A stretch of DNA of 64,000 bases from Hymenobacter sp. CRA2 (GTDB taxonomy: Bacteria; Bacteroidota; Bacteroidia; Cytophagales; Hymenobacteraceae), in contig NZ_MVBC01000011.1 of the NCBI RefSeq assembly GCF_002007105.1, positions 124,001 through 188,000 of the forward strand. Reading direction: 5' to 3'. Positions within the stretch are counted from its first letter, which is position 1, and each line of letters starts with the position of its first letter. Shown piece by piece: positions 17,552 to 26,737 of the stretch. The notes under the pieces were generated by a model. That model saw only the letters and a list, made by a program, of their open reading frames with translations. It did no database searches and was not told the DNA's origin. Both the position numbers and the translations under genes were made by a program.

Positions 17552-19222
17552 ATGCGTATTCTTTCCCTTGGACTATTGCTGATGGGCTTAATGACCGCGG
17601 CGCCCCACGCCGGGCAGGCCCAAACGGCTCAGGTCCGGCGGCATTTGGTGTACTTCCGCGACAAAACCGGCACGCCTTACAGCGTGGCCCAGCCCCAGGC
17701 GTTCCTCTCCGCCCGGGCCGTGCAGCGGCGGCAGCGGCAGGGCATTGCCGTGCTCCCGCGCGACTTGCCCGTCACGCCCACCTACGCCACCCAGGTGCGC
17801 AACACCAGCGGCGTGCGTCTGCTTTATACCTCGCGCTGGTTCAACGCCGCCGTGGTGGAGTGCGACTCGGCCGCGCTCGGCCGCTTGCAGGCGTTGCCCT
17901 TCGTGCAGGCCGCCACCACGCTCAACCGCGGCGTGAACACCCGCCCGCGGAACCTGAACAAAACCTGGGCGCAGCTGCCCAACGTGGCGGCCCGCACCAC
18001 GCCCTACGGCGAAGCCTTCAAGCAAGCTGACCTCATCGGGGCTGTGGCCATGCACAATGCGGGCTACCGCGGCGAGGGGCTGCAGGTAGCCGTGTTCGAC
18101 GCGGGCTTTCCGGGCGTCGACCAGATGCAGGCGTTTGAGTCGTTGCGGCAGGAGGGACGCCTGCTGAGCACCTTCGACTTTGTGGATAAGGACCGCACCG
18201 TCTTCGAGAAGGACAGCCACGGCACGCTGACCCTCTCCACGCTGGCGGCCAACCAGGCGGGCTTCTTTATCGGAACGGCGCCCAAGGCCAGCTACCACCT
18301 GTGCATCACCGAGGACGTGCGCTCGGAGCACCCCATCGAGGAAGCCAACTGGCTTATGGCCGCGGAATACGCCGATTCGGTAGGCGTCGACGTCATCAGC
18401 TCCTCGCTGGGCTACACCACTTTTGACCAACCCTCGGCCGGGCATACCTACGCCGAGCTGAACGGCCGTACCGCCATTGCCAGCCGAGCCGCCACCATGG
18501 CCGCGCGCGTGGGCATCCTGGTCGTCAATTCATCCGGCAACGACGGGGCCAACGGCTGGCGCTACATCGGTGCGCCGGCCGACGCGGACTCCATCATGAC
18601 CGTGGGTGCTGTGGACTCCTTGCGCAACCTGGGTTTCTTCAGCTCGGTGGGGCCCACCGCCGACGGCCGCATCAAGCCCAACCTGGCCGCCATGGGGGTG
18701 CAGGCTGCCGGCCTGACGCCTGGCAACGGGGTAATCCGCGGCAACGGCACTTCCTACGCTTGTCCCATCCTGGCGGGCATGGCTACGGGCTTCTGGCAGG
18801 CCAACCCCACGCTCACGGCCCAGCAGGTGCTGCAGGTGCTGCAGCGCAGCGGCACCCAGGCCGCCAACCCCGATAACCTGCTCGGTTACGGCGTGCCCAA
18901 CTTCGTGCAGGCCTACAACCTGGCTAACCCCAGCACCCCGCTCGCCGCGGCCAGCGCCCGCCACGCCGCCGACGAGCTGCGCATCTTTCCTAACCCGACC
19001 GGCGCCGATTTCACGCTGTATCTGCCCGAATCCTTCCGGCGCCGGCCGCTGCGCGTGAGCATCCGCAACAGCCGCGGCGCGCTGGTAAGCGAGCAGACGC
19101 TGGCCCCGGCCACCGGCGCGCAGGTACCGCTGCGCCTCGCCAACGGGCCTGCCGGGGTGTACACCTGCACCGTACAGGCCGGTGCCGATGCCGCGCGGAC
19201 GGTGCGGTTTGTACGGGAATGA
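17552..19222 (+). CDS. Secreted S8 subtilisin-like serine protease with T9SS sorting domain
   Basis: 556 aa with signal peptide (MRILSLGLLLMGLMTAAPHA). The catalytic triad is visible: Asp183 in AVFDAGFPG, His223 in KDSHGTL and Ser401 in GNGTSYACPILAG, with Asn330 (SSGND) as the oxyanion residue. Residues 25-130 look like a propeptide. The last 85 residues begin ELRIFPNPTGADFTLYLPE and end VYTCTVQAGADAARTVRFVR, a type A C-terminal domain that directs export through the type IX system and is then removed. ATG 17552 is chosen because of the signal peptide. Likely an extracellular protease. Confidence 0.93.
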   Translation: MRILSLGLLLMGLMTAAPHAGQAQTAQVRRHLVYFRDKTGTPYSVAQPQAFLSARAVQRRQRQGIAVLPRDLPVTPTYATQVRNTSGVRLLYTSRWFNAAVVECDSAALGRLQALPFVQAATTLNRGVNTRPRNLNKTWAQLPNVAARTTPYGEAFKQADLIGAVAMHNAGYRGEGLQVAVFDAGFPGVDQMQAFESLRQEGRLLSTFDFVDKDRTVFEKDSHGTLTLSTLAANQAGFFIGTAPKASYHLCITEDVRSEHPIEEANWLMAAEYADSVGVDVISSSLGYTTFDQPSAGHTYAELNGRTAIASRAATMAARVGILVVNSSGNDGANGWRYIGAPADADSIMTVGAVDSLRNLGFFSSVGPTADGRIKPNLAAMGVQAAGLTPGNGVIRGNGTSYACPILAGMATGFWQANPTLTAQQVLQVLQRSGTQAANPDNLLGYGVPNFVQAYNLANPSTPLAAASARHAADELRIFPNPTGADFTLYLPESFRRRPLRVSIRNSRGALVSEQTLAPATGAQVPLRLANGPAGVYTCTVQAGADAARTVRFVRE

Positions 19223-19300
19223 GCTTTGCTAATTATTTTGGTTTGCTAAAAATATTGGTTAACTTGAAGCCGTATTGCAGAACCATTCAAGCATAGCATC

Positions 19301-19621
19301 ATGCTCCAACTGATGACCACCAAGCGAATTGGCCGCCGCCAGTTCCATTTCACCGTCAGCGGCGCTACGTTCCACGAAGTCGTGGCCGAATACGACCGGC
19401 TGAGCTTCCCCGACGTGGCCGCCTGCGGCCTGTGTGGCTCCGACAACCTCGATTTGTCGTCGCGCGTGGCCCAGGACAAATTCAAGTACACCTCCGTCAA
19501 ATGCCTCGATTGCCGCGGCGACGTAACCTTCGGCAAAATGCAGCGCGACGACCAGACCGTGTTTCTGCGCCGCCGCGAATCGGGCGAGCTGGACTGGCAA
19601 GCCTGGAAGAAGGCCGAATAA
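19301..19621 (+). CDS. Small zinc-ribbon-like protein
   Basis: 106 aa. Four cysteines in CGLCGSDNLD and CLDCRGD are spaced like a zinc ribbon (CxxC-x23-CxxC). The N-terminus is basic (MTTKRIGRRQFHFTVS) and the C-terminus is polar. It resembles small phage or nucleic-acid-associated proteins, but I cannot name the family. The region just upstream (19223-19300) is AT-rich. Confidence 0.7.
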   Translation: MLQLMTTKRIGRRQFHFTVSGATFHEVVAEYDRLSFPDVAACGLCGSDNLDLSSRVAQDKFKYTSVKCLDCRGDVTFGKMQRDDQTVFLRRRESGELDWQAWKKAE

Positions 19622-19781
19622 GCTCAACCAGCGTTTTTTGCTCACAATACCCGCGCCCGGTTGCCGTTACGTCGGCGGCTGGGCGCGGCCGTTCCGGCCG
19701 GCGGCACCGCCCGCCGCCCCGGCGTGTTAGCAAAACGCTACGCCGTAGCCATTCACCTGTGAACCTGCTTAACTTCGCGGC

Positions 19782-20480
19782 ATGAGTTCTTCTACCCCTC
19801 GCATCACGCCGCTGCTGGCCCCGTCGCTGCTGGCGGCTGATTTTGCCAACCTGCAAGCCGAGACGGAGCGCCTCGCCGGCAGCGCCGCCGACTGGCTGCA
19901 CTGCGACATCATGGACGGCCGCTTCGTGCCCAACATCTCGTTTGGCATCCCGGTGCTGCAGGCCATTCACCGCCACGCCCGCCAGCCGCTCGACGTGCAT
20001 TTGATGATCGAAGAACCGCAGCATTACCTGGAGGCTTTTCGCGACGCCGGGGCCGAGAACATTACCGTGCACTACGAGGCCTGCCCGCACCTGCACCGCG
20101 TCATTGAGCAGATCAAGAAGCTGGGCTGCCGCGCCGGCGTGGCCCTGAACCCACATACGCCCGTGCTGATGCTGCAGGACATTGCGGCCGACCTGGATTT
20201 GGTGTGCGTGATGTCCGTCAACCCGGGTTTCGGGGGGCAGAGCTTCATTCCGCACACCCTGCAGAAAGTGGCCGACCTGAAGGAGCTGCTGCTTGACTGC
20301 GGTTCGGCGGCCCTGATTGAAGTAGACGGCGGCGTGAACGAGCAAACGGCCCTGCCGCTGGTGGAAGCCGGTGCCGACGTGCTGGTGGCCGGTTCCTTCG
20401 TCTTCAACGCCCCCGACCCGGTGGCCACGCTGGCCGAGCTGCGCGCCCAACTCTCGACGATTATTCCCGCCGCGCGTTAA
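19782..20480 (+). CDS. rpe: Ribulose-phosphate 3-epimerase
   Basis: 232 aa, TIM barrel. It interconverts ribulose-5-phosphate and xylulose-5-phosphate in the pentose phosphate pathway. Diagnostic motifs: APSLLAADFANL, HCDIMDGRFVPNISFG (metal and catalytic Asp/His), VHLMIE, VMSVNPGFGGQSFI and EVDGGVNE (second catalytic Asp). The TAA stop overlaps the ATG of the next gene (TAATG), suggesting translational coupling to a TonB-dependent receptor, an unusual partner. Confidence 0.96.
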   Translation: MSSSTPRITPLLAPSLLAADFANLQAETERLAGSAADWLHCDIMDGRFVPNISFGIPVLQAIHRHARQPLDVHLMIEEPQHYLEAFRDAGAENITVHYEACPHLHRVIEQIKKLGCRAGVALNPHTPVLMLQDIAADLDLVCVMSVNPGFGGQSFIPHTLQKVADLKELLLDCGSAALIEVDGGVNEQTALPLVEAGADVLVAGSFVFNAPDPVATLAELRAQLSTIIPAAR

Positions 20481-23002
20481 TGGCCCGTCGTCGCACCTTG
20501 TTCTGGCCGGTGGTCACGCTGCGCGGCTGCCTGCTGCTGCCCGCGGCCAGCCTGGTCGTACCCGTGGCCGCCGTGGCCCAGCAGCCCGCGGCCGGCCGGG
20601 TGGAATTGCGCGGCACCGTCCGCGACGCCGACGGCAAAGCTGTGGAGCAAGCCGCCGTGGCCGTGGAAGGCCTTAGCGCCGGCACGAACACCGACGAAAA
20701 CGGCCGCTTCCGCCTGAGCATTGCCCGTTCGGCCGCCGATGGCCCGCTGGTGCTGGTGGTGCAGCGCCTGGGCTACGCCACCGTCCGCCGCACCCTCACG
20801 GCTCGCGAGCTGGCCGACGGCCGCGCCGAGCTGAACGTGGAGCTGCAGGCCAGCGCCCGCGCCCTCGGCAACGTGACCGTGCGCGGGCAGCGCGACGTGG
20901 ACACCCGCGAGCAGGTCAGCCTCATTACCCTCGACCCGCGCACGGCCAAGGAAATTCCCTCGACTTTCGGGGACTTTAGCGCCATTCTGAAGACGCTGCC
21001 CGGCGTACAGTCGACCAACGAACTGACGAGTACTTACTCGGTGCGCGGCGGCAACTACGACGAAAACCTGGTTTACGTCAACGGCATTGAGATTTACCGA
21101 CCCTTCCTGGTCACGCAGGCGCAGCAGGAAGGCCTGAGCTTCGTCAATCCCGATCTGGTCGATAAAGTAGAGTTTGCCTCCGGCGGCTGGCAGCCGCGCT
21201 TCGGCGACAAGCTCTCGTCGGTGCTCAACATCGAGTACAAGCAGCCCACGCGCCGGGCTGTGACGGCCACGGCCAGCTTGGTAGGCGGCTCGCTGAGCCT
21301 GGAAAACGCCTCCAAATCCGGGCGCATCAGCTACCTGGCCGGGGTGCGCTACAAAAACGCGCAGTACGTGCTGCGCTCCTTGAAGCAGCAAAGCGGGGCC
21401 TACAACCCCACCTTTGCCGACGGGCAGCTGTACGTGCGCGCCGGCTTGGGCCCCAAGGACGATCTGCAGCGCACCAGCCTGGGGCTGCTGGCCACGGTTG
21501 CGCACAACAACTACCGCTTCGCCCCGCAGTCGGGCCAGGTTACGTTCAGCACCGGGACCAACCAGTTTCAGCGGCTGTTCATCTACTACGACGGCCACGA
21601 GCGGATGCAGTACGACACCTACCAGGGCGGGCTGAACCTGACGCACCACTTTTCGCCCAAGGTCACCGCAGAGCTGATCGGGGGCGGCGTGCTGACGCGT
21701 GAGTACGAGCTGCGCGACGTGGAAGCGGCTTACCGCCTGGCCGACATCAACCGCGTACCGGGTACGGAAGGCTACAACCAGCCCGTGCGTCAGCGCGACG
21801 TAGGTTCGCGCTTCGACCATTCGCGCAACCGCCTGGCCGCCTGGATCGGCACCGTGGAGGCCCGCACCACCTACAACCCAACGCCGCGCCACGAGTTGCG
21901 CTTCGGGGTGAAAGCCGGCCGGGAGCACATCGATGACCGCCTCGACGAATACACCTTCGTCGACTCGGCCGATTACGTGCCCACCCAGCGGCAGACGCGC
22001 CTGCGTACCGACCTGGACCTGACTTCCTCGCGCGTGCAGGGCTACGGGCAGCACACCTGGCGGCTGGATTCGCTCAAGACGCTGACCTACGGCGTGCGCC
22101 TGCACTACTGGTCGCTGAACGGGCAACTGACGGTGAGTCCGCGGGTGCAGTTTGCGGCCCGCTCGCGGCGCAGCCCGCGCCTGTCCTACAAAGCTGCCAC
22201 CGGCGTGTACTACCAGCCGCCGTTTTACCGGGAGCTGCGCAACCAGCAAGGCGTGCTCAACCCCGAGTTGCGGGCCCAACGCTCCCTGCACTTCATCGCC
22301 GGGACGGAGTACCGCTTCAACTACTGGGGACGGCCATTTCAGCTTACCGGCGAGGCCTACTACAAGTACCTCACCGACGTGATTCCCTACGACGTGGACA
22401 ACGTGCGGTTGCGTTACTTCGCCCAGAACCTGGCCACGGCCTACGCGGCGGGCGTCGATGCGCGCATCAGCGGGGAGTTTGTGCGCGGGGCCGAGTCGTG
22501 GTTTAGCCTGGGCGTGCTCACTACCCGCGAAAACCTGCGCGGCGACTCGCTCACGGTGCTGGACGCCGACGGTCAGCCCATCGGCAAAAAAGAAAAGGGC
22601 TACATCCGCCGGCCTTCGGACCAGCGCCTGAACCTGGGTATCTTCTTCCAGGACCACCTGCCGAACAACCCCTCGGTGCGCGGCTACGTGAACTTCGTGT
22701 TTGGCACGGGCCTGCCCTTCAGCCCGCCCAGCCTGCCGGAGCTGCGCGGCACCAGCAAACTCACCCGCAGCTACAAGCGCGTGGACCTGGGTTTCTCGAA
22801 GGTGCTCAGCCTGCGCAACGACCAGGGCCGAAAGTTCTACCAGCCCGAAAGCCTCTGGATTGGCTTGGAAGTGCTGAACGTGTTGGCGGCCAACAACGTG
22901 GCCGGCTACAGCTACGTGCAGGACCTGAACGGGGCCACCTACGGCATTCCGAACTACCTGTCGCAGCGCGTGGTCAACCTACGCCTGATCGGGCGCTTCT
23001 AG
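20480..23002 (+). CDS. TonB-dependent outer-membrane receptor
   Basis: 840 aa. After a signal peptide, residues about 34-115 form a carboxypeptidase-D-regulatory-like beta sandwich (VELRGTVRDADGKAVEQAAV), typical of Bacteroidota receptors. A plug domain follows (IPSTFGDFSAILKTLPGVQS, then YSVRGGNYDENLVYVNGIEI), and then a beta-barrel to the C-terminal NLRLIGRF. It would import a substrate across the outer membrane using ExbBD/TonB energy. No SusD-like partner is present, so it is not a classical glycan-utilisation receptor. The ATG overlaps the rpe stop. Confidence 0.92.
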   Translation: MARRRTLFWPVVTLRGCLLLPAASLVVPVAAVAQQPAAGRVELRGTVRDADGKAVEQAAVAVEGLSAGTNTDENGRFRLSIARSAADGPLVLVVQRLGYATVRRTLTARELADGRAELNVELQASARALGNVTVRGQRDVDTREQVSLITLDPRTAKEIPSTFGDFSAILKTLPGVQSTNELTSTYSVRGGNYDENLVYVNGIEIYRPFLVTQAQQEGLSFVNPDLVDKVEFASGGWQPRFGDKLSSVLNIEYKQPTRRAVTATASLVGGSLSLENASKSGRISYLAGVRYKNAQYVLRSLKQQSGAYNPTFADGQLYVRAGLGPKDDLQRTSLGLLATVAHNNYRFAPQSGQVTFSTGTNQFQRLFIYYDGHERMQYDTYQGGLNLTHHFSPKVTAELIGGGVLTREYELRDVEAAYRLADINRVPGTEGYNQPVRQRDVGSRFDHSRNRLAAWIGTVEARTTYNPTPRHELRFGVKAGREHIDDRLDEYTFVDSADYVPTQRQTRLRTDLDLTSSRVQGYGQHTWRLDSLKTLTYGVRLHYWSLNGQLTVSPRVQFAARSRRSPRLSYKAATGVYYQPPFYRELRNQQGVLNPELRAQRSLHFIAGTEYRFNYWGRPFQLTGEAYYKYLTDVIPYDVDNVRLRYFAQNLATAYAAGVDARISGEFVRGAESWFSLGVLTTRENLRGDSLTVLDADGQPIGKKEKGYIRRPSDQRLNLGIFFQDHLPNNPSVRGYVNFVFGTGLPFSPPSLPELRGTSKLTRSYKRVDLGFSKVLSLRNDQGRKFYQPESLWIGLEVLNVLAANNVAGYSYVQDLNGATYGIPNYLSQRVVNLRLIGRF

Positions 23003-23022
23003 CCGCTGAACGGATAAAAAGC

Positions 23023-23060
23023 AGCGAGGCCCCGCCGAATGACTTCGGTGGGGCCTCGCT
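23023..23060. terminator. Bidirectional terminator
   Basis: AGCGAGGCCCCGCCGAA (23023-23039) pairs with TTCGGTGGGGCCTCGCT (23044-23060), one G-T pair, loop TGAC. It separates the converging receptor gene and DUF2911 gene. Confidence 0.85.
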
Positions 23061-23102
23061 CGTTAGCGCCCGGCTGCTACGTAGCAGGCCGCCCAAAGGC
23101 TC

Positions 23103-23963
23103 CTAATAGGCTTTGGATTGCCACTGCGTCAGGGCCAGTTTCATGCCCGGCAGCTGGTGCTTGAAGGTGTCGTCGTCCTTGTCGCCGAGCTTGATGGCGC
23201 GGCGGGCGCTTTCGATGGCCGAGAGGTAATCCTCTTTCTGGGCCATCAGGCGCGCTTTGAGCCAGTTGTTGGTGTAGCTGTCGTTCAGCTCGATGGCGCG
23301 GTTGATGTACTTCAGCGCCAGCTCGGCTTCAATTTGGTTCTGGATGAGGTAATCGGCGGCCTGGGCCAGCAGCTGCGGGTCGGCGGGGGCTTTTTCCACG
23401 GCGGCCTTCATGCTAGCCAGCACCTTGGCGTTGACGTTGGTGCGGATCAGCACCGAAATGGTTTTTTCCTCCCACGACAGGTTCAGGCGGGCCGCGCTTT
23501 GGCGCACGTCCGAAAACCAGTAGTTCAGCGTCTCGTGCATGGGCGCCTGCTCCGGCAGCACCGGCACCCGGATCAGGTCGTCCTTCGGGTCGTAGCCTTC
23601 GCTGCCCCAGTGGGTGGTGACCTTGTTGAGGATAAACTGCCAGTCGTGGTCGGCCGAGGGCAGCACGTACACCGAGTACTTGCCGGCCGGCACGGCCTTG
23701 CCGCCGATGCGCACGGAATCGGAGAAGGTAATCAGGGTGTTTTCGTTGGCGCCGGCCCGCCATACCTGCTCATACGGCACCAACTGGCCCCAAACCTTGC
23801 GGTTTTTCACGCCCGGCGTGTGGTAGTCCACCGTGACGTCCGTTAGGCCGATGGTCTGGGTAACCACGGCGTGCGGGCTGGCCTGAGGCATGGCAAACTG
23901 CTGGGCCCGGGCGGCGCCGAAACCAAGGAAACAGAGCAGAACGAAGCAAAGCAGACGGGGCAT
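23103..23963 (-). CDS. DUF2911 domain protein with C-terminal TPR-like region
   Basis: 286 aa. I start at the ATG at 23963-23961, which gives a signal peptide (MPRLLCFVLLCFLGFGAARA). Residues about 25-165 match DUF2911: VDYHTPGVKNRKVWGQLVPY, VWRAGANENTLITFS, AVPAGKYSVYVLP and DHDWQFILNK. The remaining 100 residues are helical and TPR-like (EAELALKYINRAIELN, LSAIESARRAIKLGDKD). It is a secreted periplasmic protein of unknown function, frequent in Bacteroidota. Confidence 0.9.
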   Translation of the reverse strand: MPRLLCFVLLCFLGFGAARAQQFAMPQASPHAVVTQTIGLTDVTVDYHTPGVKNRKVWGQLVPYEQVWRAGANENTLITFSDSVRIGGKAVPAGKYSVYVLPSADHDWQFILNKVTTHWGSEGYDPKDDLIRVPVLPEQAPMHETLNYWFSDVRQSAARLNLSWEEKTISVLIRTNVNAKVLASMKAAVEKAPADPQLLAQAADYLIQNQIEAELALKYINRAIELNDSYTNNWLKARLMAQKEDYLSAIESARRAIKLGDKDDDTFKHQLPGMKLALTQWQSKAY

Positions 23964-24127
23964 AGGCGGGGGCAATGGGTGAGGAGCTAACGACTCGGTG
24001 CGGCGGAAAAGTGCCAAGGTACGACAGCCCGGGCCGGTCGGGGTTTAATTCACATCATCATGTGGCGCCCCGGCCGGGGCTGGCGCGCCGGGCCGATTTG
24101 CGAACAAAGGGCGATTCAGCGGGTTGA

Positions 24128-24158
24128 TTTGCGAAAATCGTTCCGTTGTGTACCTTTG
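24128..24158 (+). promoter_or_regulatory. Consensus Bacteroidota promoter of the his operon
   Basis: TTTG (24128-24131), 19 bp, TACCTTTG (24151-24158): an exact match to TTTG-N19-TAnnTTTG. Transcription would start near 24165, about 20 nt before the leader peptide ATG and about 300 nt before hisG. Confidence 0.85.
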
Positions 24159-24183
24159 CCCGCAAGAATTCCCCTTCACCCGC

Positions 24184-24297
24184 ATGACCCTAGTCGCCTC
24201 GTTGCGCTTTTTGAGCTTGCCGGCCGCCCCGCACTGGGCCGCCGCAGCTGGTCATGCCGGACATCATCACCACCATTCCTCCCCGGGAGAGGAATAA
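24184..24297 (+). CDS. hisL: Histidine operon leader peptide
   Basis: 37 codons. The peptide starts MTLVASLRFLSLPAA and ends HAGHHHHHSSPGEE. It contains seven His codons (positions 17, 24 and 27-31) with a run of five. Histidine-rich leader peptides upstream of hisG are the hallmark of attenuation in enterobacteria: ribosomes stall on His codons when charged tRNA-His is scarce and so change the downstream RNA fold. It lies directly behind a consensus promoter. No alternative gene is plausible in this 300-nt leader. Confidence 0.82.
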   Translation: MTLVASLRFLSLPAAPHWAAAAGHAGHHHHHSSPGEE

Positions 24298-24405
24298 TCA
24301 CGTATAGGCGTTCGGCTACGGTCCGAACCTACGTTTCGCCCCGCTGGTTTTGGTTTTCGCTGCTCAAGGCAGCTCCGCCGGCCCCCTGTTTGATGATGTT
24401 TTTTT
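24261..24405 (+). promoter_or_regulatory. Putative his attenuator region
   Basis: ACATCATCA (24261-24269), which is part of the His-codon run, is the exact reverse complement of TGATGATGT (24391-24399), and the latter runs into seven Ts (24399-24405). Between them, CGTATAGGCGTTCGG and CCGAACCTACG (24301-24333) form a second hairpin. A ribosome stalled on the His codons would mask the first arm and prevent the pairing that ends in the U-tract. The pairings are seen; their regulatory role is inference. Confidence 0.5.
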
Positions 24406-24460
24406 CGGTGCGCGGCCCGCTTGTGGCGGCTGGCACCGGTTCCCGATTATTCCCTTTCCC

Positions 24461-25312
24461 ATGATTCGTCTGGCCATCCAGAAATCTGGTCGTTTGAGCG
24501 AGGACTCCCTCGCCCTCATCCGCGAATGCGGCATTGGTTTCCTGAGCAGCTCCTACAAGCTCAAAACCGAAGCGACCAACTTCCCCCTCGAAATCCTGTT
24601 CCTGCGCGACGACGACATCCCCGGCTACGTGCAGGACGGTGTCGCCGACCTCGGCATCGTGGGCCAGAACGTGCTCGTCGAAGCCGGGCTGCCCCAGCTC
24701 GAAGTCGAGCCGCTGGGCTTCAGCAGGTGCCGCCTGTCGCTGGCCATTCCGCGCGGCGAGGCTTATGGGTCGGTGGCCGATCTGCAGGGCAAGAACATTG
24801 CTACCTCGTACCCGCAGATTCTGGGCAACTACCTGGCCGGGCAGGGCGTACGGGCCCAGCTGCACACCATCAGCGGCTCGGTGGAAATTGCGCCGAGCAT
24901 TGGCCTGGCCGACGCCATCTGCGACATTGTCTCGTCGGGCTCCACGTTGCTCGGCAACGGCCTGCGCGAGGTGGAAACCGTGTTTCGCTCCGAAGCCGTG
25001 CTCATTGCCAACCAGCAGCTGGCCCCCGATAAGCAGCAGCTGCTGGATCAGCTGCGCTTCCGCATGCAGGCCGTGCGCCGCGCCCGCCGCAACAAGTACA
25101 TCCTGCTCAACGCCCCGCTGGCTGCGCTCGACGCCGTGAAGGCCCTGCTGCCCGGCATCAAGTCGCCGACGGTGACGCCGTTGGCCGAGGAAGGCTGGGT
25201 GTCGGTGCAGTCGGTGGTGAATGAAGATGACTTCTGGCACATCACCGACCAGCTCAAGGCCGTCGGCGCCGAAGGCATTCTGGTGCTGCCGATTGAAAAG
25301 ATGATTGCCTAA
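24461..25312 (+). CDS. hisG: ATP phosphoribosyltransferase, long form
   Basis: 283 aa. It catalyses the first step of histidine synthesis, ATP + PRPP to phosphoribosyl-ATP. The start MIRLAIQKSGRLSEDSLALI fits the family. Motifs: DDDIPGYVQDGVADLGIVGQ, and ISGSVEIAPSIGLADAICDI (the PRPP-binding segment). The C-terminal 75 residues (SPTVTPLAEEGWVSVQSVVN) are the ACT-like regulatory domain of HisG-L, which binds histidine for feedback inhibition, so HisZ is not needed. The gene opens the operon. Confidence 0.96.
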   Translation: MIRLAIQKSGRLSEDSLALIRECGIGFLSSSYKLKTEATNFPLEILFLRDDDIPGYVQDGVADLGIVGQNVLVEAGLPQLEVEPLGFSRCRLSLAIPRGEAYGSVADLQGKNIATSYPQILGNYLAGQGVRAQLHTISGSVEIAPSIGLADAICDIVSSGSTLLGNGLREVETVFRSEAVLIANQQLAPDKQQLLDQLRFRMQAVRRARRNKYILLNAPLAALDAVKALLPGIKSPTVTPLAEEGWVSVQSVVNEDDFWHITDQLKAVGAEGILVLPIEKMIA

Positions 25313-25358
25313 ATCTTACCGGGCTGCTATTTCCGTAGCCCCTCAGGACCTTAGATCG

Positions 25359-26654
25359 ATGCAAATCATCCCATATCCCGCCCCGGCGGAGTGGCCCGCC
25401 CTGCAGCAGCGGCCCGCGCAGCAGGAAGCCCGGCAGGTAGAAGAACGGGTACGCGCCATCTTCGACGACGTGCGCCAGCGCGGCGACGAGGCCCTGCGCC
25501 ACTACGCCGCTGAGCTCGACGGAGCCCAACTCGACAGCTTGTTGGTCTCGGCCGAGGAACTAGCCGCCGCGGCGGCGCAGGTGCCCGCCGAATTGCAGGC
25601 CGCTATCCGGCAGGCCCGCCAGAACATCGAACGATTCCACGCCGCGCAGCGCGAGGCCGAATTGCGCCTGGAAACCATGCCCGGCGTGGAGTGCTGGCGC
25701 CGCGCCGTGCCCGTGCAGCGCGTGGGCCTGTACATTCCGGGCGGCACGGCACCGCTGTTCAGTACCCTGCTGATGCTGGGCGTGCCCGCCCGGCTGGCCG
25801 GTTGCCCCGAAGTGGTGCTGTGCACGCCGCCCGCCAAGGACGGCAGCGTCAACTCCGTCATTCTGTTTACGGCCGCGCTGCTGGGCATCACCCAGGTGGT
25901 GAAAGCCGGCGGGGCCCAGGCCGTGGCCGCCCTGACTGGTGGTACGGAGTCGGTGCCGGCCGTCGATAAAATCTTCGGGCCGGGCAACCGCTACGTGACG
26001 GCCGCCAAGCAGCTGGCCGCCCAGCGCGGCGTGGCCATCGACATGCCGGCCGGGCCGTCGGAAGTGCTGGTCATAGCCGACGAAACCGCCAACCCGGTGT
26101 TTGTGGCCGCCGATCTGCTGAGCCAGGCCGAGCACGGTCCGGACTCGCAGGTGGTGCTGCTCTCCAATTCGGCGGCGGTGCTGGAACAGGTAACGGCCGA
26201 AGTGCAGCGCCAGCTCCTTGAGCTGCCCCGGCAGGAAGTGGCCGCCCTGGCCCTGCGCGAAAGCCGCGCCATTCTGCTCAGCTCGGCCGAGGAAATGCTG
26301 CAGTTCTCGAATCAGTACGCGCCCGAGCACCTGATTCTGGCCGTGGCCAATGCCGACGAGCTGGCCGCGGGCGTGACCAGCGCCGGCTCGGTGTTTCTGG
26401 GGCACCTCACGCCCGAGGCCGCCGGCGACTACGCGTCGGGCACCAATCACACGCTGCCCACCAACGGCTACGCCCGCAACTACAGCGGCGTGTCGCTCGA
26501 CTCGTTTCTGAAGAAAATCACTTTCCAGCGCATCACGCCGGCGGGGCTGCGCACGCTCGGGCCGGTGGTGGAAATCATGGCCGAAGCCGAAGGCCTGCGC
26601 GCCCACGCCCGCGCCGTTACGCTGCGGCTGGCGGCAATGAAGAATGAGGAATGA
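25359..26654 (+). CDS. hisD: Histidinol dehydrogenase
   Basis: 431 aa. It oxidises L-histidinol to L-histidine in two NAD-dependent steps and binds zinc. Motifs: VGLYIPGGTAPLFSTLLMLG, KIFGPGNRYVTAAKQ, IDMPAGPSEVLVIADE, QAEHGPDSQV and APEHLIL (His-Glu pair). ATG 25359 gives MQIIPYPAPAEWPAL. The last codons (MKNEE, stop) lie inside a heptad-repeat array, so the repeat has reshaped the C-terminus. Confidence 0.96.
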   Translation: MQIIPYPAPAEWPALQQRPAQQEARQVEERVRAIFDDVRQRGDEALRHYAAELDGAQLDSLLVSAEELAAAAAQVPAELQAAIRQARQNIERFHAAQREAELRLETMPGVECWRRAVPVQRVGLYIPGGTAPLFSTLLMLGVPARLAGCPEVVLCTPPAKDGSVNSVILFTAALLGITQVVKAGGAQAVAALTGGTESVPAVDKIFGPGNRYVTAAKQLAAQRGVAIDMPAGPSEVLVIADETANPVFVAADLLSQAEHGPDSQVVLLSNSAAVLEQVTAEVQRQLLELPRQEVAALALRESRAILLSSAEEMLQFSNQYAPEHLILAVANADELAAGVTSAGSVFLGHLTPEAAGDYASGTNHTLPTNGYARNYSGVSLDSFLKKITFQRITPAGLRTLGPVVEIMAEAEGLRAHARAVTLRLAAMKNEE

Positions 26655-26736
26655 AGACGGAGCAACCGGCTCCTGAGTCGGCCCCTGGTGGTTCACAGCA
26701 TTCTTCCTTCCTCCATCCGCATTCTTCCTTCTATTC
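26638..26736. repeat. Inverted heptad-repeat array, locus 4 (hisD-hisC junction)
   Basis: Left units AATGAAG-AATGAGG-AATGAAG (three near-identical heptads from 26638), right units CATTCTT-CCTTCCT-CCATCCG-CATTCTT-CCTTCTA (from 26699). The halves are reverse complementary. The hisD stop codon is inside the left half and the right half ends 2 bp before the hisC ATG. Confidence 0.8.
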
Positions 26737-26737
26737 C

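Noticed and set aside
20477..22657. 726-residue frame antisense to the TonB-dependent receptor
   Set aside because: Shadow frame; no domain pattern, and the plus strand is clearly a receptor.
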